Part shown: positions 39,301-47,790 of the stretch, one piece after another
How the letters are laid out: each line of letters begins with the position of its first letter
Position numbering within the stretch: position 1 is the stretch's first letter
DNA from: Aplectana chamaeleonis
Taxonomy: Eukaryota; Nematoda; Chromadorea; Rhabditida; Cosmocercidae
Reading direction: 5' to 3'
Assembly (NCBI GenBank): GCA_029168955.1
Contig: JAPDOI010000137.1
Coordinates: forward strand, 517,501-581,500
DNA length: 64,000 nt
The notes under the pieces: generated by a model
Database searches by the model: none
Seen by the model: the letters and a program-made list of their open reading frames with translations, nothing else
What the model was told of the DNA's origin: nothing
Made by a program: the position numbers and the translations under genes

Positions 39301-39662
39301 TTAACAGAGAGAACTGAGGTACCGCGTTTGCCAAGATTTTCGAAGGCCGTGCACCTACTAAGGTATCAAAGTTATCACTGAGGTGAGATTCTTCTTGAAG
39401 CCGCCTTTCCCCTGACTAGATCACCTTTTTGATAGATTTAGACTATGATTTGAGAAGATATCAGAGTTTCTCTTTTTTTCGGGCATTCTGATAGCAAAAA
39501 AAAACAAAAAGAAGTCAAAGTAAGAACAATCTTTGAAACCGAACAAACCTGTTCAAAGAACTCCTCCATGAACTGGGCATTGCCCGTGTCCACATGCATG
39601 TCCTCATCCTGCTCATCCTCTGACTGAGCCGCCTTAAGGGCGGTAAGGCGATCTTTCGTCAT
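9243..39662 (-). CDS. unc-64: Syntaxin-1 / UNC-64 t-SNARE gene, exons 1-6, 3' end outside window
   Basis: Syntaxin-1 is the plasma-membrane Qa-SNARE of synaptic vesicle exocytosis. It binds Munc18/UNC-18 and Munc13/UNC-13 and assembles with SNAP-25/RIC-4 and synaptobrevin. Six minus-strand exons with GT/AG borders join without a frame break to residues 1-229: start [18 protein letters not shown], Habc bundle, linker with DLEEM, then the SNARE motif up to LVESQ. The translation is nearly the same as the C. elegans protein as I remember it. The remaining roughly 60 residues (second half of the SNARE motif, basic linker, C-terminal anchor) are not found in bases 1-9242, so they lie beyond the left edge, behind an intron longer than 9.2 kb. 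In C. elegans the last exon is alternatively spliced; that cannot be checked here. Introns 1 and 3 are filled with repeats. Confidence 0.96.
9418..9512 (-). CDS. unc-64: unc-64 exon 5 (Habc-SNARE linker)
   Basis: The 95-nt exon encodes [20 protein letters not shown], then [12 protein letters not shown]. It carries the Leu-Glu pair (about residues 168-169) whose mutation opens syntaxin in studied homologues. The acceptor is ATTTAG|CTGG and the donor CAACAG|GTTCG. The flanking introns are 97 and 58 bp, a normal nematode size, in contrast to the giant introns elsewhere in the gene. Confidence 0.96.
9610..9814 (-). CDS. unc-64: unc-64 exon 4 (Hb-Hc helices)
   Basis: The 205-nt exon encodes [17 protein letters not shown], a short Gly/Ala-rich loop, [20 protein letters not shown], then [20 protein letters not shown]. 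These are helices Hb and Hc, the most conserved part of syntaxin. The loop (SAGAGH) is one residue longer than I remember in C. elegans. The acceptor is TTTCAG|GTCCGC and the donor GACATAG|GTAGGG. Confidence 0.96.
9815..11224. other. Intron 3, no gene recognised
   Basis: TATAGGGTGTTTCAAGACAG at 9885 resembles a terminal motif of some mariner-type elements, but the partner end was not found. The rest is unremarkable. Confidence 0.4.
11225..11400 (+). repeat. GC-rich cluster of GATCCGCCCG repeats
   Basis: GGCGGATCGCCGC with a nearby inverted GGCGATCCGC, then GCTATCCGCCCGCC, GCAATCCGCCCGCG, GCGATCCGCCCGGC and GCGATCCGCCCGCA at 25-30 bp spacing. The adjoining 11040-11200 and 11480-11550 regions repeat TTTACCGC/CTACCG motifs. 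Confidence 0.6.
12169..12357 (+). repeat. Cluster of degenerate CGACGCCTCG repeats
   Basis: CGACGCCTCGGCGAAAGAGG, GCGACGCCCCAACCTG, CGACGCCTCAGCGAACAACG, CGACGCCTCGCCCTTGTTCA and CGACGCTTCGTCAATGAAC lie within 190 bp at irregular spacing. Frames here (12048-12386, 11899-12309) look non-coding. Confidence 0.6.
12865..13182 (-). CDS. Unassigned 105-codon reading frame inside unc-64 intron 3
   Basis: The frame starts [13 protein letters not shown] and contains [20 protein letters not shown] followed by [20 protein letters not shown]. The spacing P-x-P-G ... G-x-x-L-x-I ... V-P-x-x-x-x-x-F faintly recalls the first strands of galectin domains, but the diagnostic HFNPR / WGxE residues are absent. 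No flanking exon was found. The same bases are also largely open on the plus strand (12869-13099), so coding is doubtful. Confidence 0.2.
   Translation of the reverse strand: MKCRLTHPSMQDRTSPQSDSPSFPAKYDHVSLPLPGMPMHKGPDLTIIFDVPEPEKAQFSYKNHMVPYLWGRTSLMGVCKHAAWLIIITNIGKKEQSYIIHTENK
14059..14129. repeat. Inverted repeat, perfect 21-bp arms, 29-bp loop
   Basis: Arms 14059-14079 and 14109-14129 (starting CGACGCCTCGGCAAATGG) are exact reverse complements around a G/C-rich loop. The CGACGCCTCGG word also occurs in the cluster at 12169-12357. Confidence 0.95.
14155..14233 (+). repeat. 39-bp direct tandem duplication
   Basis: TTTGCTTTCCTCTCGTAATA followed by ACACTTTGCATGCATAT is repeated once, 39 bp downstream, with one difference (CATGCA/CACGCA). 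It lies next to the inverted repeat 14059-14129. Confidence 0.9.
14500..14600 (+). repeat. Diverged left-edge satellite unit (family C)
   Basis: Before array A becomes regular there is a diverged unit with GACCAACAGTAAGATCGACC and CACACCCGAAGTCTTCC. It resembles the units at 27746-27965 more than array A. It marks the ancestral edge of the satellite domain. Confidence 0.7.
14601..24079 (+). repeat. Satellite array A: about 80 tandem units of 113 bp (variant 117 bp)
   Basis: The unit contains TTTGGGTTTCAAGTGATTTC, CCAAATTGCAGCCAACACTA, CCCGGGGATTACCTCCC and the hairpin segment ACGGTGCAACCGAAGG|CTGCACCGT. The standard unit is 113 bp; a GAGT insertion after CCAATTT makes a 117-bp unit. Sub-variants recur in blocks: CCGTCACTAAAA in place of CCAACACTAAAA; GGGGAATACCTCCCTTGCTTGTC; and TCATTCAGGGTCGGAAATGA at about 14670, 20127 and 22487. 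Open frames of 66-144 codons inside it arise only from the absence of stops in the unit (117 is divisible by 3) and are not genes. It lies in unc-64 intron 3. Confidence 0.97.
24080..26600 (+). pseudogene. 5'-truncated, frame-shifted RTE-like non-LTR retrotransposon
   Basis: The element begins within the end of an APE-type endonuclease domain ([10 protein letters not shown], about 24200) and continues with a reverse transcriptase: [36 protein letters not shown], motif [10 protein letters not shown], motif [11 protein letters not shown] near 25705, then [19 protein letters not shown] and the C-terminal [10 protein letters not shown] and [12 protein letters not shown]. The coding signal jumps between three frames (24081-24272, 24290-24706, 24988-25494, 25365-25625, 25633-26229, 25959-26588). 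It is therefore dead. The upstream endonuclease and 5' end are missing. It lies antisense to unc-64 and exactly at the boundary of the two satellite arrays. No clear target duplication was seen. Confidence 0.93.
24692..24840 (+). mobile_element. 125-bp insertion with 12-bp target duplication, possibly a tRNA-derived SINE
   Basis: ACTACCAATGGA occurs at 24692-24703 and again at 24829-24840. The 125 bp between them interrupt the LINE coding frame (TTNG | VAVGD continues on the far side). The insert contains GGTTCAATCTC at 24774, which resembles a pol III B box. An A box is not convincing. The perfect 12-bp duplication supports a target-primed insertion younger than the LINE. Confidence 0.7.
26616..27745 (+). 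repeat. Satellite array B: about 10 units of roughly 112 bp, related to array A
   Basis: Units contain TTCTGGGTTTCGACCAATTC, CACCTCCTAGRATTTGGCTT, CACGGGAATATCAGCCCACA, CCCGGGGATT and CAGTGCAGCCGCAGGCTGCA. Spacing of the first two units is 112 bp. Order and hairpin match array A, but the middle third has diverged. Units vary by indels, more than in array A. Long plus and minus frames (for example 26991-27806) are repeat artefacts. Confidence 0.95.
27746..27965 (+). repeat. Right-edge satellite units (family C)
   Basis: Two diverged units carry TCGAATTTTAGCTAACAGTA and AATGTTTGCCAACAGTAAGA followed by CACACCCGGGGTT. A half unit recurs at about 28190-28235 (TTCGAATTTTAGCCAATAAT). These match the left-edge unit at 14500-14600, so the whole array-LINE-array block is framed by the same subfamily. 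Confidence 0.75.
28240..29657. other. Intron 3, right of the satellites, no gene recognised
   Basis: Unique-looking sequence with frames of 60-92 codons and no motif. It separates the family C units from the hairpin at 29658 and exons 3 and 2. Confidence 0.45.
29658..29710. repeat. Hairpin, 22-bp arms with one mismatch, 9-nt loop
   Basis: Arms 29658-29679 (GCGCTCTCTCGCCGTCTC...) and 29689-29710 pair except for one C/A position. It lies in unc-64 intron 3, about 740 bp before exon 3 in genomic order. Confidence 0.9.
30440..30495 (-). CDS. unc-64: unc-64 exon 3 (start of Hb)
   Basis: The 56-nt exon encodes [18 protein letters not shown]. The acceptor TTTTCAG|AGACC and the donor AATAAG|GTTCTG are both readable. 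It restores phase 0 (90 codons to this point). The next intron is 20,625 bp and contains the satellite arrays and the LINE. Confidence 0.95.
30752..30851 (-). CDS. unc-64: unc-64 exon 2 (Ha helix)
   Basis: This 100-nt exon encodes [14 protein letters not shown], then [19 protein letters not shown], which is helix Ha of the regulatory domain. The acceptor is TTCAG|GTGG and the donor CCCA|GTGAG. It leaves one base that completes a lysine codon with exon 3. The 8697-bp intron upstream is rich in repeats; the downstream intron is only 256 bp. Confidence 0.95.
30852..33024. other. Intron 1 (left part), no gene recognised
   Basis: Two related segments, 31710-31830 and 32040-32170, appear as an inverted pair (CTCAGAACATGTCCCTGAAA vs the inverse of ATTTTACGGACATGTTTTGAG), suggesting a diverged TIR element of about 0.5 kb. 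No coding seen. Confidence 0.4.
33025..33475. repeat. Two further AGGCAGTG-family termini
   Basis: Right-facing ends occur at about 33040-33091 (GATTTCCAGTGAAAACTCGA ... CACTGCCTTTAG) and 33440-33472 (ATCGTGAACGCTGCCTTTAA). They lack paired left ends, so these are partial or stacked copies in unc-64 intron 1. Confidence 0.55.
33941..34214. mobile_element. hAT-type MITE with perfect 8-bp target duplication
   Basis: The element runs from 33949 to 34206 (258 bp) with 14-bp terminal inverted repeats CAGGGATGAGCGGA / TCCGCTCATCCCTG. It is flanked on both sides by ATCCGGGC (33941-33948 and 34207-34214). CAGGG termini and 8-bp duplications are typical of hAT elements. It has no coding capacity. The interior repeats GGTTTTCGGAACGCGAAACG-like motifs. 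Confidence 0.9.
34215..39548. other. Intron 1 (right part), no gene recognised
   Basis: Contains the hairpin 36993-37051, CGGATA-rich text at 35900-35990 and copies of the GGGGTC repeat. Frames (34551-34991, 38617-39009) overlap frames on the other strand and show no family motif. Confidence 0.45.
36993..37051. repeat. Hairpin, about 20-bp arms, 19-nt loop
   Basis: GTTGGCACGCAAACTCGGTG C (36993-37013) and 37033-37051 pair with a 2-nt bulge. GCACCGAG words recur at 10340. Confidence 0.85.
39549..39662 (-). CDS. unc-64: unc-64 exon 1 (residues 1-38)
   Basis: The exon encodes [18 protein letters not shown], then an acidic stretch, and ends in FMEEFFEQ. It is 114 nt, so it ends in phase 0. The donor on the minus strand reads CAG|GTTTGTTC. 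The start is the conserved MTKDR of nematode neuronal syntaxin; no in-frame ATG upstream is needed. This is the N-peptide region that contacts UNC-18, leading into helix Ha. Confidence 0.95.
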
Positions 39663-39990
39663 CGTTGTTCAGCTAGACGGAGTCAATAAAACAGCAAATA
39701 ATAATTTCAGCTATGACGTCAATAGGGACGGATCAGGGCTCGTCGATGAACATGCCTAAAAGGGGAAGTATGCGTGTGTGTAGTCAAATAATCGCACGCA
39801 CAATGCTGACGACGACAGCTCCGCCCCTCCCCTCGGTAGAGTCTAGCCGCCCAGCCAGCCCCGCAGCCAACCCCATCTTGCCAGTCAGCTAGTGATAGCT
39901 GAAGAGCAGGGGGGAGCCAGAGGCAGCGGCCGCACTGGACTAGCTAACATCTGCCAGCGCTCGCTGCTGTCCCTGGAGTAATACACGGGG
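39663..39990 (-). promoter_or_regulatory. Likely 5' region of unc-64: GC-rich block, CRE-like site, possible trans-splice acceptor
   Basis: The sequence upstream of the ATG on the minus strand is clearly more GC-rich than its surroundings at 39790-39990, with a GGGGCGGAGC box near 39825. A perfect CRE-like palindrome TGACGTCA lies at 39714-39721, about 52 bp before the ATG. An AG preceded by a T-rich stretch lies at 39673-39674, leaving a 10-nt leader CTGAACAACG. That is a plausible splice-leader acceptor. All three assignments are inference; no transcription start is known. Confidence 0.4.
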
Positions 39991-40408
39991 CGAAAGTGAA
40001 ATGAACCCGAAACGGACAACTGCGAGGCCGGAAATTATCAATAAAACGCGCTCACGACGAGCACCACGCAGATGACGGCAATTCGTGACGACTTCACTTC
40101 GTCAGATGACAGACAATTCATAAACGTCCACGGAACGCTATCAAAAGGAAGTTTTTTCAATGGGATAACACGATCAACACAATGAATGGCATGACAACCA
40201 CGATTATGGAGAACATGAATAGGGAAATGTGTTATGAGAAACTCCGCTAGTTCCAACTGAATGTCTCCTGTCACATTGCCCACCTCAGACACAGTGCTTC
40301 AAAAACGCATTTCCACTCCCACTCATTCACTGACCTACTTTTGGTAAGTAGGTTTTGAGAAGAACTGCTGGTTTGCATATTCTACATAAGGTTAGCCGAA
40401 CACGCATA

Positions 40409-40984
40409 CAATCCACGGCAACAAAAAAGGCGGTGATGCGGTTGCGTACTCATACTGTATCCATGGTTCGCTCCGAAGAACTGATAAGGTCAGCTGATGG
40501 ATTTCTTTATTACTATTTTTTTCTGTTTTTCTCACTTTTTTCGAGTTATTCTTCAATGTAGCCATAAGAAATAATTAAGTGTGCTGATATTGTGTGTTGG
40601 GAGAAACACCCTTTTTTGACGTTTCCGGTGTTTTTCCCCCAGAATTAAGTAAAAAATAAAATTTCGCCGCCGACTAAGGTGCTCTGCGCCTCTGCGGACG
40701 TAACGCCAGACTCGACGACAAACTTATGATTGTTATCGCAATTTCACAGAAAAAACCGAAACGTTTAAAGATGGTAAGTTTTCCCCAACCACAAATAATA
40801 TCGATACACCTAAATTATGTACTACAGATACATGCAAGAATATCACGAAAAATAAAAAGAACAGATAAAACGATAGATAGAAAAAATTCTCAGCTGATCA
40901 CTATCGATTCTTCAAACTGAGTCAGCCATGGCTACAGTATAAGTACGCAACCGCACCACCGCCTTTTTCCGTTGCCGCAGTCTG
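40409..40984. mobile_element. TIR element, 576 bp, CCACGGCAAC family
   Basis: The left end CCACGGCAACAAAAAAGGCG then GTGATGCGGTTGCGTACTCA is mirrored by the right end at 40920-40984. Arms are about 57 bp. The interior at 40735-40815 (ACAGAAAAAACCGAAACG, GGTAAGTTTTCCCC) is shared with the element at 61039 and with 45430-45490. No protein is recognised. Confidence 0.8.
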
Positions 40985-43900
40985 TACGTACAAACTGATA
41001 TGTACTCGCATCTACTTATGGCACTTTCGAAATACCTTTAGCAACCAGCATCGATAATGTCCTAGTAAAAAACAAGAGGACGAATCAGAAGCCGAAACTT
41101 TGGATGTCTGAACGAAAGACGCGACTTCATCTAGTTGAAAACGCAACAGCTCCTCAACATCACCTCACACACCACAGGCACCGAGTACTTAGGGTTAACT
41201 CGCCTCACAGGACCTCTGAAGTAAGGAAAATCGATGGAGAAGTTACAGTAAGCCCTTTTGGACCCTAGTCTCAATAAGGCCAAATACTGTAGCTGAGATG
41301 TCAAAAACCACTATTTCACATACTCTGAAGGAATGGTGTTGAAGCTAAAGGGCTATTCTTGATGGAATCGTGTCATTCATGGCATACTTCGATACCAGAA
41401 GATAGAATCATGGACAATAGACCTGAGGTTTATTCTGAAAGTTGCCCTCAGGTCACAAGCTTAAAGTTGAAAAAAGTTAGCTTTGAGATAAACTATATAC
41501 ATGATTTTGATTTCTATTTTCTGAATTTTGGACAAGACACTGATTTCTCGATTCTTGTTTTCTACTCTAAAGAGTCTGGTTGAGAGACTGAACTCCACTC
41601 TCATCGATGACGCCACCGCATTACTCAAGACATTTAGTCCTCTCAACGGTTCATTTGGAATCTTTGAAAAAAAAACAGTATCTGCAAAATTTGATGTCAA
41701 ACAGACAATAAAAAAACTTGGAACAAAAACCAGAATTTATTCCTTTCTTTGATGGATTTGGAAAACTTACTTGAACGCTGTCGAGCTACATACATACACC
41801 TCGAGAACTAGAGCAGAATCGCCTTGCACCACACCCTAGGCCAGATGTGAATTCTTAGGTAACTCCATTCAAAGAAGAATTTCGCAGAAGCATAGGGCAC
41901 CCTTTAAAATGGCATTACGGGATGGTTACTTTTGTCCACGTCACCTGAAATGTAGCTCAGTTCTGTACATCGCCCAATGAAATGGGCCAGGTAAACAACA
42001 CTTTCTGTAGCTTAATGCTACAAAGTAGAAAATTTCACCCTGATCATCATCTAAAGCCTGGGATATCTAATTTGAGAAGCAGGAAAAAAAGGCAACCGCC
42101 GCAGGCTTTGGTTCACTATGTACTTAGTTAGAAAATTCGTGAACATCGCAATTTCTGCCAGCTTGTATATCAAAAAAAGTCGAAATTATGCAACGCGATT
42201 AAAAGCTCAATAATATTTGAAACATAATTCTAGCCGTAGTGTATATAGAAAACTAGGTTTATACGAATGACGCATAGGATATTGCCGAAAGTACACGAAA
42301 TATGCGAAGGAAAATTGCCGTTCAAGAAAAAAACCGTACTTGTGGCATAATGGAGAAAAATCGACTGGCTAAATACAGGAGGAGCAGTAGATTTGAGAAC
42401 TTCTGAAAAAGTCCAGCATTTTCACAAATGTTTTGTTTTTTTTTCATACGAAGAGTCAGGCCACATAGTAAAACAATTGTCCTGAGCGTGAAATATCTCC
42501 CATTCCTCTTTCAAGAGCCCCTGGGAGTAACCATTGTTCACTGGAAAGCCAAACTTCAACACTGTTTTGTTCCACCAAATTTCAAAATTTTCTCTGATCC
42601 ATGGACTGATGCGGTGGGTGAATAACGCCTCGAAAAAATGGATGAAACAACCATGAAGCTTTCTTGCAAATAGGGGCCTTTGCAGCTCTGGTGCGCGTTA
42701 AAGAGGTATTTGAGGAGAACATTTGCGTTTTCAGTCCTAACACTATGCAACACAGATAACACACCGCTGACTCAGACATTCGCCGAGTCCAACCCCAGCT
42801 CGAACGGGGTCCATCCCCAGATTTCTGTCGGGTCGGACCCTTTAGCATTGTTCCTCCATGTAGTCCCAAGTGAGAGGACACGGGGGGAGAACAAATTTTA
42901 TTTCTCCTCCACGTCGTCTCAACTGGAAGAAGTGAGGGGCGAAAACGGAAAGGGGTTCGACCCGACAGAAATCTGCGGTCGGACCCGTTGAGTTTCTGAG
43001 GAATCACCCCAACTTTTTTCGTTTTGGCTACTTATCTTGAAATGAAGAATTGAAATTGGCAGATACCCTTTTTATGGGAAATCATCGAAGCGCTTACTCC
43101 AGGAATCTCAATCACTCGCATAATCTTCGTCTGAGAGGCCTTAGATTTCTTTTTTTTTTCATTTTTAATGATTTGAACATGTTGCAGGTGTATTTAATTA
43201 CGCTGAAAACGAGGTCACCTTAGTGTTGACCACCCGAAAGGCCCCTTCTGGTGAAGTTTGGGCGAAGGAGACACTCAACGCAGGATTCTGCGATAGATAT
43301 CTAGTCGTAGACAGACCATTCGAAGATTTCTCACCGTGTCGGTACCACATCAAATGAGAACTTCTGTTACTTGAACTGCCTTCAGAGACGAGCAGGACTG
43401 GATGGCTCACCAATGGGGTGTGGTAGAAATTTTTGAGAAAAAAATTTATGGGTTGTTAGTACGTAAAAAACGAACAAAAGGTCATCGAAAAAATTTGACA
43501 GTAGAAAATGAAAATGCTTAAGATTTACATTGAGTGTATTTCAAACTTTTCAAATCCGTATGAAAAAACGGAACCGCCGAGTACTCTAAAGCAGAACATA
43601 ATTTTTATTTAGCCATAAAATGTTAGAAAACTGTAACAGAAGGGAATCGCGGAAATTTTCGAAAAAAAGGCTTTGAGGGGGTGGGACGTAAAGTCTGTCC
43701 GAATGAGACTGTCCGTCCACGCGGTCCGCGTGCTTGTTCCGCTGGCGTGGCGAGAGCATTTTTTGGACTTGGAAATCGATTGGCAGGATTATCACAGAAA
43801 TAGTGAGTAATATACCAGTCATGTGTTTCCAGCCGTGCGTGAAATCGCTCAAAAACACGCACGCCGACCGCGTGGGCGGACAGTCCCGTTGGGACAGACT

Positions 43901-44204
43901 TCAACTCCAGTGAGACCCTTCCCGACGGGCTGGTGGATCCTGTCTGCCCTCGTTACAGGATCAAACCTTGACAACGCCACGTCTGACCCTGTTCCACAAC
44001 GAAAGAAGCGATTAGATTGAAGTATCCCTTATTTCGAAGGCAATTTCAGTGGGTGGTCGTCTTGTGGCGCCAAACAGTGATGAGATTGGGCGTATCAGAG
44101 GGAACGACTAAGCAGCGCTATTGGTTACCGAAGTGGCTCCGACTAATAGCAGTGCCTGGCCCTTCCCTCCAATCCGCACACGCACCTCATTGTTTGGCGC
44201 TACG
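40985..44204. other. Upstream region, no gene recognised
   Basis: Frames 42582-43007 and 42680-42991 overlap on opposite strands at 42780-42985, where CGGGGTCC / GGACCC and ATTTCTGTCGGGTC / GACCCGACAGAAAT indicate an inverted repeat of about 0.2 kb rather than coding. The same holds at 43690-43900. Confidence 0.45.
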
Positions 44205-44350
44205 AAACGACCACCCAAACTTAGTTTGTTCCTTCGCGTGCCTTGCGGAGCGAGAGGAGAGACCTCGAGTAAGTACGGGTGAGAAGGAGGCGCAGCATAT
44301 GCGCGCACACGCACGCGACCGACAGAGGTAAATTTGACACCGAAATTGTA
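44205..44350. repeat. Diverged copy of the ATCCTCTG MITE
   Basis: GTTCCTTCGCGTGCCTTGCG, GAGCGAGAGGAG, GGCGCAGCATATGCGCGCAC and ACGCACGCGACCGACAGAGG align with the copies at 2744 and 58138. Termini are eroded. Confidence 0.6.
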
Positions 44351-45424
44351 TATTCCGCAACCAGATAAAGCTCTCGGGACGTTAATCTGAACAGCAACGA
44401 AAAAACACAAAATGCAACATTCATTTGTATTACTCAAGACGTCTTCAAAACAATGACAACCTTCAACAACATCCACCAGCTAAGGAAAACTCAAAGACCG
44501 CTACTGAAAATCCACTGGCTCAGGTTATAGACCTTGGACAATGCGCAATTTGCAGAAAGGACATGTATAATAGAGAAAGGGACATATTAATTTAATACAA
44601 ACAAATTTCCTAACTCGCTCCCTTCTTTAAATACGATTTGGACACTTCAAACCGGAATGCTGGATTTTCTCAAAACTCAGTTTAATATTTTAACAGGAAG
44701 TACGTTAAGCTCGAAAAAAAATTACCTTATCGATACCGGTCCGAATCTACGAGAATTCCTTCTATTGACACGAGAAACGATTACTAAGAATGCGTGCTTA
44801 TCATAATTCTCAATATGAACGGCATTTGAAGAGAGTTGCGAAATCTGCCACAGTTCAACCACGAGAACACAACGAAAAATCATCAGACAGCTGAATACAT
44901 TTTCATTCATACACAGGGAGGCAATCGATAGCTGAAAGTAGTTGGCCGGCAGGAATGGAAAACAGAGAGAGGGGCAAACATGAAGCCTTTGTGAATCGAA
45001 TGTGCCCAAAAGAATCGCTTAAGAACCCAAGGGAACGAGCAGCGAGGCGAACAACTCCATAACACTCACTCGTTCCGTCTTTGGTCAGCCGGAGCGAGGT
45101 GCTCTACCTCCGTGGAATGAGGGCGACAAGCAATTCACTTATGCACGCGTTGGCATGGACATCATCGCCTCCTCTCTCGCAACAGCATCATGCAGCATCA
45201 AAAAGCGAGCGGAAAAGAGGTAATTTGAACGATGAAAATAGTCTCATCAAAACGATTAGGAAATTGAGAGGCCGCGATTGTCACAAGATATATGTGTACT
45301 ATTTGAAAGGAAAGATACATGGAAAAATTGAAAGACGTCAATCAGCAGCGCAAAGAACGAAAAACGACTCCAAAAAACTCTTTCTTTCATGCCTTACTGA
45401 ACTCCAACCAACTAAACTTTAAAG

Positions 45425-45495
45425 AAACATACTTCGGAAACGTTTAAAAATTATAGCTTTTACCCCCAAACACACAAATAAATATAAAGTCTTCA
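45425..45495. repeat. Fragment of the CCACGGCAAC element interior
   Basis: CGGAAACGTTTAAAAATTAT followed by AGCTTTTACCCCCAAACACA matches the interior segments at 40750 and 61155. No terminal repeats surround it. Confidence 0.5.
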
Positions 45496-45519
45496 CTATT
45501 AGGTTTAAAGCAAAAGTTT

Positions 45520-46420
45520 CCCGCCACTTTTCTTTGACGATTTTCAAACCTTTTAGCGTTAGTTCTTCGGCCAAGCGCGATATACCGATCGAAAACACAA
45601 ATTTTTTTCTATCTAACGCTGCCTTCTACTTCGGCAAAAGCCTGCTTATTTGCGAAATATACCATAATTCAGTGGTAATCTTAGAGGCAGTGTTCACGAT
45701 GAATTTCACACTCGAGTTTGACACAAAAATGGAGTTGTTTGGTCGTGAAGTGACTAATAGTGAAGAAACAGCGAAGAATAATGTTCAGATTAAGCTAGAA
45801 TAACGGTTTCTAACGTTCAGGGCGTGGACGAGCTCAAGGGCCCTGCTAGTCTACCGCAAGCGCGCGCTAATCGCAAAATGTATGCGAGTCGATAAGGCTG
45901 GACGCGGCAGTTGCTTGGCAATATACCATCAAAGACGTGCGGACGCCACAAGCTCGTCCGAATGAGGGGCGGACCGGGATAGGTAGGCGCTCTGGAATAA
46001 CTTTCAAAGGCGTTTTTGTCGATCTCTAGCCCGTTTTCGCTGCTTTCTTCGAAACTGCCTACCTCCAGCAACAGCCAATTTAGTGTTTCACACTGAAACC
46101 TCAAGAACGGGATTATTCGTGGACACTGCCTTTAAGTACTGAGTATCCTTGAGTGCTTCTACATATTTACTTTGAGGTGAACCACCAAACCTGCCAGAGT
46201 TGACAGCATATATATCTTTGAGCCACCTTGGAACTAGATGATAGCGTTTGCGGAAAATTTTGACGCAGCGTAATTATTGATTTTTAGCGGATTTTAAGAT
46301 TTAGCAACTTCGGTCTTTTCTGGCTTATCTGAGAAGCTTCGGCCTCAACGTTTCAAAGTTATGTATAATGCCAGGTCCCCACTCCATAAAAAATTTTTCG
46401 TCAATTATCGGAAGTTTTTT
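45520..46420. repeat. Dispersed repeat, copy with inserted TTAA MITE
   Basis: 45520-45679 (TTTGACGATTTTCAAACC, CTAACGCTGCCTTCTACTT, AATTCAGTGGTAAT) and 46205-46420 (GAGCCACCTTGGAACTAG, GCGTTTGCGGAAAATTTT, AGCTTCGGCCTCAACGTTTC) align with 63354-63790. The MITE 45680-46136 lies between them. Confidence 0.65.
45680..46136. mobile_element. TTAA-flanked MITE, AGGCAGTGTTCACGA family, complete copy
   Basis: The left end TTAGAGGCAGTGTTCACGAT faces the right end GTGGACACTGCCTTTAA, an inverted pair. The TTAA at the right (mutated to TTAG at the left) suggests a TTAA target, as in piggyBac-type elements. About 457 bp, no coding. A paralogous repeat at 63354-63790 lacks it, giving an empty site. Confidence 0.75.
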
Positions 46421-47439
46421 TATCGATTTTCGCAGTTTTTATCGAGTTTCATAAAGAATAGCACCATTCCGCTTTGTGTTCAGATCGCTCTACTGGGAAA
46501 AGTTTCGATCCCTTCAAATTTGTTCACGTATCAGCAAAGAGAATAAATCGACATTGTAGGAAGTAAAGTAATGAATCCCCATCCTTCAAGTAATCAGCAC
46601 GGCTGCAGTTTTCATTTTCAGGTGGCAATCGGTTGCCTAGTACATGTGCCAACCCTTCACCAAAAACTACTAACCACAGAAAAATGTTCAACCAGCCTCG
46701 GCTGATTTGGCGTTTGATAGAAGTCGAATACAAATATCTTTGAATACTCAGTATTTGGACCACACAAAATAAAATTGAAAAAGAAATTCAAAATTGACCG
46801 AGTTTCACGTTATACGACAATGAGTATTAGATAGAGAGATAATGCGTTGCTTTCGAATGTCATACTGCGGTTTTCCTCACACAGCTCAAGCTAGCAAATG
46901 AAAAATGGTGTTTCAAAGACGGAAAATTCTTCTGCACCAGGAAGTTACCCTACATTTTTCAGAATACAAAATGTTCCTTAACAAATCATAGGACATCTTC
47001 TTCAATGATTTATAGCCCGACATCACAGCATTACCATCGAACACGCAACCAACTTCATCGATTTCAACGACACACAAATAGTGGAATACATGTTATTTTT
47101 TCAAACAACGAAAAATGAGAGCTCTTGTGTACAGGCATGAGCTTTAGTGAACAACAGCATCTCAAAAAAAAACGACAATAAAATTCACCCTCAAAATGAG
47201 ATAAACACCTAAGAAGCTGAACGGTTCATTTCTGTGCTGGAAGTTCAGTTTACACGCCGATACTTCCAGACAACTTTCATAGATCTCTCATGAATCACTT
47301 GGAGGCAGCGTTCACGATAGAAACCGAATTCTAGTTTTTAAAGTTTTTAAGTAGGTAAGTCCACAGGATAAAGGCTAATAGAGAAAAGTTCCCCAAAAAA
47401 AACTCTCAAATACCACAGAAAAACTGTTTGAAAACCCTA

Positions 47440-47790
47440 CTAGATATTTATTTACGCCTGTTAGGGTGTTTTGTGCACTGCGGACCAAACGTCGATACAA
47501 ACGTTGCAAATTTGAGCATCGAAATTCTTAGGTTAAGTGACTTCTTTGTTTTCTGTTTCGTGTACCAGAAACTCTTAAAAAATAAAATGGCTAAATGCTC
47601 ATGTTTGGTTAATGGAATTTTCCGGGATAGAGGGTATTCAAAAATTCGGAAACTGTTTCTTTCGTGAAACGAACGCAGGACAACTGTTATATGAAGTGGG
47701 CGGCTGATCCAATGGGTCGGCCGGTCCACCAGATTTTCACCCACTTTCTGGCCGTTTTTCGACGTACTTCCATTCTTACTCTTCTTCCTA
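47440..47790 (+). repeat. Dispersed repeat D, plus-strand copy
   Basis: CACTGCGGACCAAACGTC, AAATTCTTAGGTTAAGTGAC, GGACAACTGTTATATGA and CTTCCATTCTTACTCTTC align with the inverted copy at 49510-49930. A splice-donor-like AG|GTTAAGTGA is conserved between copies. Confidence 0.6.

Noticed and set aside
42582..43007. 141-codon minus-strand frame opposite a 103-codon plus frame
   Set aside because: Both run over an inverted GC-rich repeat, which keeps both strands open.
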